From the NCBI GenBank assembly GCA_030248295.1, contig JASANH010000976.1:434001-498000 (forward strand): 64,000 nt of DNA, written 5' to 3'. This document shows positions 35,554 through 47,355 of this stretch, in pieces. Below the pieces are notes generated by a model. That model was not told the DNA's origin. It did not search any database and worked only from the letters and a program-made list of their open reading frames with translations. A program made the position numbers and the translations under genes. Source of the DNA: Mesodorylaimus sp. YZB2_4. Its lineage: Eukaryota; Nematoda; Enoplea; Dorylaimida; Dorylaimidae. Numbering within the stretch: position 1 is the first letter of the stretch; the number at the start of each line of letters is the position of its first letter.

Positions 35554-36220
35554 ATGTTTCGAATCAGTTGGGCCATTGCCTTGCTCTTCTGTGCCATCAG
35601 CCTAATCAATGGCGATCCATTAGCGAGACGGAAAAGATCTTTGGTTCAGTTGGAAGAGGTGATGAAATGTGCGACTCAACTGTCTGGTGGCCCCATGGAT
35701 GTCTTCTCCACATACAATTGCTACGGGTGTTGGTGTGGGAAAGGCGGTCAGGGAGAACCAGTAGATGAGATCGATCAGTAAGCCATCCTTTCCTTCCTCA
35801 CCCTTGGGGGCAAATGTACACTGCCTCCATCATAGATGTTGCCAAATCCACGATCATTGCTACGATAAGCTAACGGACTCTAAAACGTGCATCTTTTGGC
35901 TGGGTCAAGTCTACGTCAATCCATACCAGTTCGAGTGCACTGAAGGCGATACCGATTTGCCAACGGCCACTGGTAACACGACCAGATACTCGCCTCATTG
36001 CACCAAGGCTGATACGGGTTGTGGCAAGGGGGCTTGCGAATGCGATGTGGCTTTTGCTAATTGTATTCGAAAATACAAAGTCGGCGAGAAGAAGCAATGC
36101 CCCGAGAAACGATTAGTATGCCTGGCTGATAGCTGGCATTGGTTCGAGAAGAATTCCAAGGGAGGCTGGTTCGATAGTTTGCGGAGTCTAGTAGGTTATA
36201 ATGACGAAAAGAAAGAGTAA
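35554..36220 (+). CDS. Secreted phospholipase A2
   Basis: Two exons, 35554..35777 and 35836..36220 (202 aa). The start is the ATG that opens a clear signal peptide (about 20 residues ending SLING); a basic ARRKR site may release a propeptide. The Ca-binding loop YGCWCGKGG and the catalytic CCQIHDHCYD (His ~79), with the second Asp in CECDVAFANC, show a complete sPLA2 active site that hydrolyses the sn-2 ester of phospholipids. The core is of the group I/II type, with an extra Thr-rich segment before the third conserved region and a charged tail. One N-glycosylation site (NTT) is visible. Many such enzymes work in digestion, lipid remodelling or defence; nothing here points to a venom role. 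Convergent with hexokinase. Confidence 0.93.
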
Positions 36221-36869
36221 ATTGCCTTATTGAGTAAAACTGCAGCACTTGATATATTTGCTAGCTGTGTGTGCGAACGATATACCTACCTAATCTGGCA
36301 ATCCAGTATGTCACACCACTGTTGTTGCATAAGATTAGAAAGCATGCACACTAACGATAAGAAGGAACTCTCGATGCGTCAATTGGACACCGACCAAGAA
36401 TACCATCACGCCCTACACACTCACACCATCACCCACAACCCGCATGGTCCGCCGCGGGCTGCAGAAACTACCACGTGAGTGACTCTCCACTTGGCAATCA
36501 CATTCTTTATTTCAAACTACGCAGTTACAAAAGACGAAATGAAAAAACCCTACAAACACGTACAATTCATCAAAATCTAGCTCTTTGGCTCGACGCCTAT
36601 CGAAATCGCGTTTACAAAACACATACATTCTAGGCCTACCTCGGGCTATACATACAATATTTGCTAAAGATGAACTATAAACGCGAATACCCGTTAGGCT
36701 AGGCCACATAGGGGCAGGCATTATTACATTAGGTTCCTTAAATTATTACAGCGTGCTTGCATATTTATAAGCTCAAACAGAGAAAACCTTTCGAAACGCG
36801 TCGTAAGTGAAGAGGGAGAAATTTGCAAGCTAGTACAAAACTCCACACAGCGAGAACAAATGAACAGTC
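36221..36869. other. 3' region between PLA2 and hexokinase
   Basis: Convergent 3' ends of two genes. No further gene; short frames here lack motifs. Confidence 0.5.
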
Positions 36870-39780
36870 TCAGGCCTTGGACTCGTCTCTTGAATCGGTT
36901 ATACTCGTTTCTTGCATCTGTTTCCCCAATCGCTCCATATGTAGACGCGTGGCCACTGCAGCTACCAGTGCCGCACCACGACCGCTTCCATCCTCAGATA
37001 GTTTCAGCGAGAACTAAAAAGGACTACTACCGTATTTTGACAGATAGGAAACAAAGAATAGACTGTCGTACCTGGCACGGGTACGTCAACAACTGCTGAA
37101 TTTTCTGTTCCAAAAGAGACTTAAAGGTAGGGTGAAATCGATAAACGGAGCCGTCCACTCCCACAGTGACCTCTGGTTTCTCCATGCGATTCAGTATGAC
37201 AGCAATACCTGGAACACGGGACATTGTTAGTAACCTACTTGTCACGGCCGACTTACACCAAGAGGCATGGGACGAAAGCTAGCACCTGCCCTACGGATTT
37301 GCGAAGATGCAGCTACACAGATTTCTTCAGTGGGAAATTTTATGTGGTGGACTGCAGGGGACACGCAACCACAACAGTCGAAAGTCAAAGAAATGTACAT
37401 AATAGGATGGCATTGTCAGCTACCCCTTCGCACAGTGCTACTCCCACTAACGATAAATGTGGATACCCAACCCAAAGCGATGTTGACTTGAAGGCAACCG
37501 TACCTGCAGCACATAAATGGGCAGCCCTAGTTGAGACCTGCGAGCAAACATAAGCCACATTTGCACAATCGGCCAGCGTCGCATTTTCAACGCCCAACTC
37601 GTCCAATATATTCATCGTGTTCGAAAATGTTCTTTCGTCCGCCAACAAATCACTAAAAAAAGCAACACATGACTAACCAACCAATGCCGCCAAACATGTC
37701 TGTTCCTGTTTTCAAAGTCACGTGCTCACGTCACTCGTACAACTTAAGCGAAAGAAGAAAGAGAGACCAGAAACAACAAATATTGATTCTAGGTATTTCC
37801 CCTCCCTCGGCCTCACAAAATGCACGTTTGGAATTCAGGAGGAAATCAGTGATGCGTTAACTGAACTCCCAAAATAATCTGTGGTCAGGAGAAAGAGACA
37901 TTCAAAAACTACCCCACTCTAGTATTCCACTTACGCTTCAATTTCCGAAACGAATTTGGTTGGAAACTTGCCCTTTGTGTACAAGTCGTCAGATCCATTT
38001 CCCTCGAATAGCAATCCGTCCACGGTCAGTTTTTCCAGAATTAGACGAACTAATTCTCCCATGTACATGCCAGAAATCATTTTTTCGAATCTGAAAAACG
38101 TAGACACCAAATTTTAGACCACTTTTTCATGATTTCATTGAAGACTTACATTTGACGTCCAGAGTTTATCGAATTTCGATCCACGGCTAAATCGAATTCT
38201 GTCCTCCACGAATCCAATTCGCCCCTGTCACCGAAAGCACCCCATTCAGTATTGATAATCATCTAAATAAGAGTAGTCGATCGATATCGCCTTGATAGGG
38301 GTCAAAATTAAGTGTTCCTACCTCGCCATCATCGTCTTTATGTTCAGGCAGTTTCGTTATTCGGCTCATTCGTTCCATGTAGCACGCATTCGTTCCAGTC
38401 CCTGAAGCAACGAAACATCGATCAGCCAGTCCTGGTTGATTGGTACGGGATGACTTTTTGTTTAAGTTGGGTGACGTTGTTACCCCTCCCCCCCCGCCAA
38501 CACAGTTATAATTTGATTTAGAAGCACGTGTTGCTATGAGTCACGGGCTGGCTGGCTGGGTGGGCTTCTCTGAACTGATGCAATCTTACGCCTGGGGAGA
38601 AGTGGGGCGAGGGGGGCGAGAAAAGCGCCTAGCTTACCGACGATTATGCCAACAGTGCAATTAGGATCCTCGTGAGCTAAAGCCATTAAGGTTCCAACCG
38701 TATCGTTGAGTAATGCCACCACATCGATATCCACGTCGTTTCGTCTTTTTATAGCATCGCATAGTAATTGCACAACATCTTCGCCCTCCACTCCAGAACA
38801 TTTGAATCCTTTCGTCCAATTGATCAACTTAGCCGACGTCAGACCGTCTTGAGCGCAGGGGAACGAGAAGGTAAAGCCCAACGGGAGTTTCGTACCAGCT
38901 AGCCCTTGATCGATGATGAACAGCGATAAGCATTCGGCGATGTGATCGAATAGATTTTGACCACTGCCGATCATTAGACTGTTCGGGATACGGTATATCT
39001 TGCTAATCATCTCAGCTTGCTTTTCACGGCCACGTAATTTGATCAGAAGGACTCGAAAATTAGTTCCGCCCAAATCCAATGCCAGAAAGTTGCCAGATTC
39101 AGTGCCATTAGGTAATGAACGCACGTATGACGCCAGCATGCCCAAAGTTGATGCACGAGGGTCTGCATTGGATAAACCAGCATCGAAACACGCGTTTAAT
39201 CGTCCCATGATCACCTTGAGAGATTCATCATCCACGTTCAACGGTACAAGAATGTTGTGAATCTAAATACAAGGAACCTTGATCATGTTTATCCTCTGTC
39301 AAAAGAAAAAATGTGGTGGGTGGTTTTCCTTGCTGACTATACCCACCAACAGTCTTGTGATGTTTACACGGACAATTCGAACTCTTATCTAAATTAGCAC
39401 TAAAAATACCCTACGCAGGTGCGATTGTCATAATTTTAATCTATATTTTGAGGCCCCAAGTTTAGACTGTCCAGAAATTTAGAGGCTGTCTGTAAAAATT
39501 CAGTGAAGGCCAGGTTCGTCATCGCTGCACACCCAGATTTTGAATCAAAGACAAACAAGAGGCATGTTGACGTCGGAGCCAACCCTCGCTTGCGGCCTTG
39601 TCACATGCTCCGACAGCGTCGTCATTATGTCGAAAACATTGTACTTACCCGTTCAACACTGCTATCAGGCACTTGAAAAAATTCGTCCACATTCTCGGCA
39701 AAAAACTTGTGATATGTCCTTTTCATAGAATCCAACAAGACTGCCGTGCCACTGTGAAGGACCATGGTTGCTCCGATCAT
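36870..39780 (-). CDS. Hexokinase
   Basis: Eight exons, minus strand: 39649..39780, 38638..39262, 38322..38401, 38150..38262, 37935..38090, 37504..37652, 37072..37208, 36870..37013 (1536 nt, 511 aa). A single-domain hexokinase as in other invertebrates. [12 protein letters not shown] (~104) is the phosphate 1 motif; [11 protein letters not shown] and NWTKGF bind glucose; NDTVGT (~240) holds the catalytic Asp; [35 protein letters not shown] and [17 protein letters not shown] (phosphate 2/adenosine) complete the fold. It phosphorylates glucose at the start of glycolysis. The start could be the ATG at 39780 or, five codons on, at 39765; an in-frame stop lies just upstream. No mitochondrial-binding hydrophobic N terminus is evident. 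Confidence 0.96.
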
Positions 39781-42651
39781 GAGGACCGATTGGAATCAAT
39801 GTCACACAAGTACAAACAGATCAATATTTTGTCGTAGCGTTTTTTGATACTGTGCCAAATTGAGTGTGGGTAATTCCCTAAATAGAAATATTCAATTATC
39901 TTTTTTCAATGGACTGAGTAAAGAGCGGAAAAGGTGCAGGTTTCGCGAAGACATTGAGACTAGGTAGATAATCTTGGAGAGCAAGTAAAAGAGGGTAGGA
40001 AACGGCAACGGGTCCTTGGTCACACCCACACACACTAGCTGCCTCGTGCTCAAGTGCCGTTCGCAAAGGATTGGTTAGAAACTGACGCCTTTCCACTTCG
40101 CCAACACCAACTGGTCTCAACAAGTCTTTGAACAACACTGCGCCCCGTCTGGCCAAAGACGAAACCGATGACTGCCAGGCGCCCCGACCAACAGACGTAA
40201 CACATTTTTATGACTGACGGATGTAGTTCAACAAACTCGCCCCTATCGCCTGCCCGAAGAGAATACTCGCAGGGGGCGTCTACAACCAGCCACAAGGTTG
40301 TCGGCATGGACTAAAAGAGGTACCCCCGCCGAAAAGCTCAGAGCCTTTTACAGATTATGCACCAGTAAATCACTACTGCCATTAAAGCCAGACGTAGTCA
40401 TCGCATTGATCCAAGATACGGATGGGCAAAAAACACTCAGCCCCAAAGCAGTATCAAATGCCCCCTAAGATTCATAAGCTCGATAAACAGTACGGCTAGG
40501 AAATCCGGCCAAATCCAGCTGGTACCAAAATGACCTAAACGGCATCCGACTGAAATCAGTGGGGTGATAAGAGAGGGGGTAGCAAATCCACACCGCCGCT
40601 TCCACTTTGCGACTAGGCTTATAAGCTCTTATGTATACCTGCCCACGGACAAACCCGAAGTACGATGGAGCGAAGTACGTTTATGGAATATGGGGTTGAG
40701 AAAATAATAAAATAGACCGATTTGTTGACATTGGCCGTCGAACCATCACGCGCTCACAATGCGTGTTCAAAGTGCCGCCTCTCCACCCACGTGATGTAGA
40801 CCGACCTTTGCGGCGCGTGTCAGCCTGGCCGATAATTAATCATACTAGATTCCGGTATTTCCCTAAACATCCCCGCCCCGCCACAACGAAAATAAACCAC
40901 GGGCGCCAGCCGGGCGCACCCTCTGACCTGCAAAATATGATAAAATCGTTGACGTTTCACAGAAATCGATTGTGGCTATCAACATGAAATAAACACCTCT
41001 GACTGTGGTTGCCTGAATACCTGTTCCACTATCTCTCGCCATGTCCTGGGGAACGTGCAAGGACAACTGTTTTGTCACTCACTGCAATGACGTAATTTCG
41101 AGGCTCGAAAGGCGAATAGACGTCAAAACGAGATCAGCTAGAATGTGAATAATGCCTAAAAATTACAAACTCGTCCCCCTAAGACTGAAGCATTTGCATG
41201 CAAAGCATCTTACTCAAAAGCGGAAATGCTAGTCTGTTTTATCGACTATTATGTCAGGCTCGTCTAAAATACCTTGGCTTGGTAAAATCGATTTCGCCGT
41301 CGAGCTTTCGGTCAACGAAAGAAGGAAGCTTTCGGCTAGCTAAAACCCTCCGTCTTCATGCGATACGAGTTGGCCTGGGAAACCGCAAACTGGCACGTAC
41401 CAACCGAAAGCCAAAGGGGCCTGTTCAAACAAATACACGTTCCTCGGCCTGCTCGCGCTGTTGACTTCGGGGCCAGTTACGTATTCTAAAGCTGCAAGAA
41501 AGATATTGAAGCTTTGACCATTGCTGGACATGGGCCCTGAACAGCGGGGCTGTTGGCGTATTGTACCAGCTTGGTCATGTCTATATCGTTCGCACGCGCC
41601 CATGAAGTGCACCGGGGCAAGGCTGTCTAGAACATGCAGATTGGGCGCCTTCGTCAGATGAGTGCAGGAAAAGTGAGCAGTCAGGACTGACAATTAGTAC
41701 CGTGTACGGGACTGATCCGGATACTTGTCCCCCCCCATAAGCACGAATGTTAGAAGAGCATACGATCTAATAATTTCCGGCTTTCTTGACAGCACATACA
41801 AGAAGGTTCTGGGTCTTAGAATGTGTCCTTTTGCACGCAAGTAGGGCCTCGTTGATCGTGAGTGAGCTAGGCAGAGGAGGAAGTCGTCTGGAAAGGGCCT
41901 ATTATAACCCATGACCCTCTCTGAGAAACTGTGTAGGTCTGAATGACATTTCCGTGATGAGGCGTACATCCACGATGTCGTCTCGATCGACCTCCATGCT
42001 GATTGCTAACTGATAATCTACCCCAGAATCAAACAGCAGCCTTCGTGTTGGCGAGCACGTTTTAGGATTTAGGAGTTCGGCTAAAATTAGGATTTGTTTT
42101 TCGTTTTTATTGAGTCAAGTGCAGTCTAGGAATTTTGTCGCCCGAACTTTCGATTCATAAATTTTATCGTCTGACTTTTGAACAAAGGTGCGGTAAGCAG
42201 CGAGCCCTAATGAGCAAAACCCAATCAATCTTTCTTCTTAATTACGTCAAGAATAAAAAGATTTCGTTAGCTGTCCTGGGTGCCCTAATGGTCAGAGCTA
42301 ATTACAGTCGTGTCCTCTTGTACCCTACTTGGTCGCTAACTAATCAGACATTGTCTGCTCTGTAGACGTAAAGCAAAGCTTTTAGGAATCGGTACGTAGG
42401 AGCTGACAAAAGGCTTCAGGGCCCACATAGCTAATAGCTCAATCGGAAGCAAGATAATAGGTCGAACTTTTTATCATATTTTCTTCGCATACACTTAAAG
42501 TTATGCCTACAAGAAAAACTGTACATTAAACAAGAGCATATGTGGTGCCCAGTTTTCAACATGCAAACATGCACCTTCCCCGTAGTTTAAAGAAATCACA
42601 GCCAAACGCAAGGTGTGAACCGATCGGCCTTCATGCATTTCCGTTAGGCCG
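39781..42651. other. Intergenic, 2.9 kb without a recognised gene
   Basis: No coherent exons, RNA genes or repeats found. Minus frames near 40050 and 41340 show no known motif. Confidence 0.45.
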
Positions 42652-43311
42652 CTAAGACATGGCCGCTAATTGGCCTAGACAAATTTCGTAAGAAGGCGGT
42701 GGCGACATCAGTGATCGTTCCTGGGCGCCGTTCACAACTTCATCATAAGAAGGAGGCGGTGAAATGGATTGAGCTTGAGCTTGGGACGAATTTTGTTCCT
42801 GCCCTTGTACGGGATTGACTAATAAATGAGTCACTGTGATCGTGGTCGAAGGCAGGACCGATTGATGCGACACACTGTTCGGGTGGGGCGGGAATCTCTC
42901 ATTCGTATTACCGCCATTTTGATTAGCTCTTTGCTGTTGTTGTTGCAAATCGTAGTTAGCAATAAAATAGACATATGGTGGTGGGGGTGTCCGTCGAGCG
43001 ATCATCTCGATCGGGTCCAAATTCGAAACATTGCCGTGTCGGGGGCAGAAATAGGACGATGTGTGATGGATATGCAAATGACACGTACAATAACCCTGAA
43101 TAGCACCACCCGTTGTCACTGTCCTCGATTGACCAGAGACCACGTTGGTGGACGGAGACGGCACACAAGAGTTAACATTCGTTGCCGATATCCGATTACG
43201 ACTGATCCCGTCCGTCACTGAGATTCGGGTCTCGTGGCCATTCGCCTTCGGTATCCTCCGCTTACATCGAGATCGACACATAGTCAGATAAGTGAATATA
43301 AGAGTGAACAT
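42652..43311 (-). CDS. PPxY-motif protein with N-terminal hydrophobic segment
   Basis: A single 219-codon frame with an in-frame stop just upstream of its ATG. The first ~12 residues are hydrophobic (TLIFTYL), followed by a basic cluster KRRIPK, as in a short membrane or signal-anchor segment. A Cys/His-rich patch (YCTCHLHIHH, then CPRHG) could bind metal. Three proline-tyrosine motifs, PPPPY (~112), PPPSYDE (~187) and PPPSYE (~204), are typical ligands of WW domains in Nedd4-family ubiquitin ligases, as in membrane adaptors such as commissureless, PMEPA1 or NDFIP proteins. Q- and N-rich linkers separate them. Homology to any of these is not shown; the call rests on the motifs. A longer gene with missed upstream exons is possible. 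Confidence 0.55.
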   Translation of the reverse strand: MFTLIFTYLTMCRSRCKRRIPKANGHETRISVTDGISRNRISATNVNSCVPSPSTNVVSGQSRTVTTGGAIQGYCTCHLHIHHTSSYFCPRHGNVSNLDPIEMIARRTPPPPYVYFIANYDLQQQQQRANQNGGNTNERFPPHPNSVSHQSVLPSTTITVTHLLVNPVQGQEQNSSQAQAQSISPPPSYDEVVNGAQERSLMSPPPSYEICLGQLAAMS

Positions 43312-44590
43312 GATTCAAGGCAATCACTGAATTTCCAGTAAACGCTTTACTCGTATAAGCATCCAGAAATCATAAATTTCTCGGAAAGCTCGAGCGTGAG
43401 ATTTCCGTCTTCTGAGCAGTGTCTAATTCAGAATACAACAGCGGCATTTCGAAGCTAAAAGACACAGAACTGCCTGCCCTTCTCTGAATATGCGAAGCGT
43501 CTGTTCGCATAGAAGCTCGACAATATGGTATGGTGCACAAAATGCACCTGCCCGTCATACCTTTGGATAGGCGCGAGCCGAGCTGAATCTCGCGGAAATC
43601 AATCGGCATCCCAGCCGTCGTGCTTTTTCATCCACCGTGTCTGAACGCTGTGCGAAGCAAACGGGGCGCCTTAACCATATACGCACATAGGGTTGATAAC
43701 AGAGAAAAGGCGGAGGTTGTGTTCTCCTCTCAAGCCTAGCACCGTTGCTCATGACAACGGTAAAAGTGCAGGGGTGATAAGGGGGGGGGGGGGGGCAATG
43801 GTGAAATGTAATGCTCGGTTAGTCTTGAACCGAAGACATGATTTCTTATTAGTCTCGCCCTTGTTCAAGTCTAGAATAAAGAATATACAAGATTACTATC
43901 TGCCCTAAGTTTCGCATTAACGCTAAGGGTCTCTGGAGACAAATGACATAAGCATGTTGTTTCGACTTTTCGAAATGAATGTTTTTGCTAAAAATGTATT
44001 CGCTGTTTTCGCTTGGCCTAATTTGCATGCTAACATAATATGTTGTTGAATTATTATGTGAGGCAAGGATATATCTCGAGCAGAGGACTGTGTTGATCTT
44101 GGGCGAAGACATCTGCTGAATTCCTTTTTGTCTGACGTGAGAACCAAGACCGTTTTCGTTCAAGTCCCGATGCAGGTGGTTTCGCAAAATCGTTTTTAAG
44201 TTCTTATTGATCTCGTGCAATGACGCACATTGTAGCCTTTTCTGACCCTGGATCGCTTCTTTCGTCGAGCTCCAAGAAGCTGACATGAGCATCTCATGAT
44301 TAAGAAGGTGGGCGCAGGGCCGTCAGTGCAAAGTGACGATCTCCGTGCGTGCGTTAATGACGTCAAAATGATGGACCGACACATATGTCCTAGTTTATAC
44401 CAGCCCAAGGCCATGATGGCACGAATGGGATAATAGGTTTATCAACATTCTAAATGAGTCGCTACCCAATCCTAGCAAATAGACCCACGTGCAGTGCATT
44501 TTGCTAACCCGCTCACAAGTCAGCCGTTACAGTATACTCGTACAGAACTTATAGCCCGTGTACAGTGTATGCATCCTCTCAAATTGACCC
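43312..44590. other. Intergenic, one G run
   Basis: Contains a run of about 14 G at 43782. No gene recognised. Confidence 0.5.
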
Positions 44591-46970
44591 TCACATTTTG
44601 TACTCCTCGCCAGTGTAATCTGGTCTCATGACGTTCACGTAGGCGTAGAAATAGGCAACACAGAAGAGGATGAACGTAATCGGGAAGATCCAACGCGATA
44701 GGCGGTCAACACATTCGACCCGGCGTCTGTAGACAATGCACGTCTGCTGCAAGGATACAACATCGTCGATGGGTCGAGATAATATGATATGGTTCAGGCC
44801 ACCGTGCTATAAACATGAGTAGTCATATGTTTCGCTAATGGTAATAAGCTCCTACCTCGCTCTCGTTCAAGCAACATACAAGCTCATTTTTCTTTTCTGT
44901 TAGAATCGATCGTCTAATCCTAGTTTTCTAAAAAAATGAGAAGCCTTTACTAAAGCGCATTGTACAAAACTCCGAATGAACTCACGTTTCTAGCTGCAGC
45001 CCTCAGTCGCTTCTCCATATCCTCGCTTCGACGGGCCATCATATTGACCAAGGCGAATTCAACCAGGGCAGCGAAGAGAAACAGAATGCAGACCCCGAAC
45101 CAGACGTCTTGCGCCTTCGGGTAACTGACAGGTGGAAGCTGGTACTGCAGTCCGATGGCCTGCGTGGACAGTGTTAGCAGCGTAGTCACTGCTAGGCCCA
45201 CACGACCAGGCACTGAGGTTGGGTCGATCCAAAAGCTAATCCAGGAAATGATTACGATGAACGTGGTCGGTATGAACAGCTGAAGGAGACTATAGCCCAG
45301 ATCACGTTTTAGGTAGAAAATAGCCAAAATGCAAGTGAACTCCACTGAAATAGCGGGCTTGATTATTTGCTGAAGTAGGATCCTCGAGGCACTTACTGTT
45401 AAAGTATGATCCATTGCAATACGTGTGCTCGGTCTTGTATACTTTCAAGTCGGTTGCTTGAATGTCTGGGTTCAACTCGATGGCGTCGCTGCTGTTGATC
45501 CACGTCACCCTCATCATGTCGGTCGTGCTGCCATCTATGACAGAGTGTGTGTATGATTAGAATGCTCTGTCATAAGGGATACCTGACCAGCACTTTGTTG
45601 TAAGTGTGCCACCGTGGGGTGAGGGTACTTCCATGGGTTCAACTGCCAGAATATGGCCTTACATGATACAATTTTCAAGAAGCATCGCTGTATGTCCAGG
45701 GGATAGCTTTCCAAGTTCATATTGCACGTGATTTTCATATTGATTCTAAAACTTGGCTTTCAGAATGCACTCTCGCGCCCAAGAATGGCTTCTCTCCCTA
45801 CCTAACGCTATATCTAATATCTCCGTTGGGATAGAGCTTCAGGACCAAATTAGGGATGGTCACGTAGTTGTAATGAGCTGTCTTGGAATTAGCGAAGTAT
45901 AAATCTGGAAGCCTGCAAAACAAATCAATTTTTTTTTTGCTTTGGGATTTTACGACCTTGAGCCAGGTACCAAAGCCGATTTAAAAGATCCTGATCGTTA
46001 AAAGAAAGAAAATTCTTGTAGTTATGGCGTAAGCGATCGTCGTGCCACCATTCTACGAAATAGATATCCATGTCGTAATCCTGAAATTGACGTGAGAAAC
46101 TCCCATCTTCTCTTTTTTTTTTTAAATTGTTGTGGGTTGGGTCCCGCGCCGCCCCAGTTCCCCACGGGACTTCCAACCCGTTTTGCCTATAGCCGGCCAG
46201 CAGTCATGATATGATAAGCGAGGCCGTGAGGTGACCAGCTCTCACGGCAGCGTCCCTCTGCGCGTCTCCACTAGGAGCACCTCCACGCGAGGGCATCCTG
46301 GACCAGGCACCGACTTACTCGGACGATGGCGGTTGGGCTTTGAACCCTGTCGGTGTTCGACAGCCGAGACTGTCTACTCGTTTGGCTTCCATCTCTCCAC
46401 TCGGAGCACCTCTAGGGTACCGGGTGAGTCACCCACGGCCTGGCGTGCAAGGTCAGCGAGGGTTTATGGTTCGCAAACCGACCTCCATCACCGGGGATCG
46501 AACCCGGGACGAGTCCAGCCACTCGCTCCCAAGCAATACGGGGAGACGAATGCCGAACCGCTGCACCACCGCGGCCGCCTCCCATCTTCTCTTGATTTAG
46601 AATCCATTCGGAAGCACGCTCGAAAGAGACCATACAACTTTTATAGCCCTTTCGAAGCTTACCATGGTTCCAGCCTTGAAATTACCCAAACTTTCGACAT
46701 AAATTTGGATCTGAACTGGTGTGCTCCCGCCATCCACGGACTGCCGTGGTGATATCATCTTATCATATCCATTTTTTTCGCAAGGGTGCAACCAAGAAAG
46801 GGAATCGCACGTTCCAGAACTAAAGATAATGAGTGATAAGATGAGGAGTGGGCTGTGATACAGTAAGACTGCCTCACATACATTCCCTGGCCTCCATTAG
46901 ACAAGTGCAAATACGCACTGACCGCAGTACAATAGTGAATATGCAAACACAAGAGAGTTAAAAAATTCAT
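44591..46970 (-). CDS. Cys-loop ligand-gated anion channel subunit A
   Basis: Nine exons, minus strand: 46882..46970, 46663..46819, 45971..46080, 45802..45912, 45663..45745, 45397..45534, 44986..45344, 44856..44927, 44591..44806 (1335 nt, 444 aa). Exon 1 supplies a signal peptide (MNFLTLLCLH). The Cys-loop has C-x13-C with YPLDIQRC. A second cysteine pair (YCNGSYF, then FTC before YLKRDLGYSL) is characteristic of glycine, GluCl and HisCl receptors. TM1-TM3 follow, with M2 reading PGRVGLAVTTLLTLSTQ, a short basic loop and TM4 (IFPITFILFCVAYFYAYV). The M2 entry is PGR where anion channels usually have PAR. The ligand is unknown. A SINE sits in the intron 46081..46662. The adjacent gene at 47356 is a tandem copy. 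Confidence 0.92.
46182..46579 (-). mobile_element. tRNA-derived SINE, best copy
   Basis: Minus strand. The head begins CGCGGTGGTGCAGCGG, with an A box TGGTGCAGCGG (46558..46568) and a B box GGTTCGATCCC (46494..46504) about 53 nt apart, as in tRNA-derived pol III promoters. A body of ~300 nt follows, with GTGAGTCACCC-like (complement), CTCGGCTGTCGAACACCGACAG and TCATATCATGACTGC blocks. At least three other copies of the body occur in the window (19375, 21976, 57930), so it is a dispersed family. It lies in an intron of receptor subunit A. The plus-strand frame 46231..46752 over it is not a gene. Confidence 0.87.
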
Positions 46971-47355
46971 GACTCCAGAGACCCGACTGACTTCAACGTA
47001 AAACTCTCTTCGACTGCCGGAAATTTTAAAGACTAAATTGATGCAAAATCCGGTTTCGGCCACTTATTCGCGTCGAAATCCAGGAGGGAACGAAATGGAC
47101 TGAATGACAAATCAACATGTGATTGCAAATAAGGACGGCCCTCTCCGCTGGGGCAGTCAGCCTTGCTACATGGACCAGCTAGAGCTGGTAAGGACGAGAT
47201 AGGTGGTCCTAACTGGTTTAGAACTGGGTCTTCTTTAATTAGGTTAAGGAAACGCGTGACGAGAACTGATACGTTTTCGAACAAATAGACAGCCATTTAG
47301 AGCTCATACACAAGGATATATCAAGTGACAGAAGCACACTTATTAGTGAATGTAT

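Noticed and set aside
42826..43221. 131-codon plus-strand frame
   Set aside because: It is the antisense shadow of the PPxY protein gene, which has the motif support.
46231..46752. 173-codon plus-strand frame
   Set aside because: It lies over the SINE and an exon of receptor subunit A on the other strand; similar frames arise in other SINE copies.
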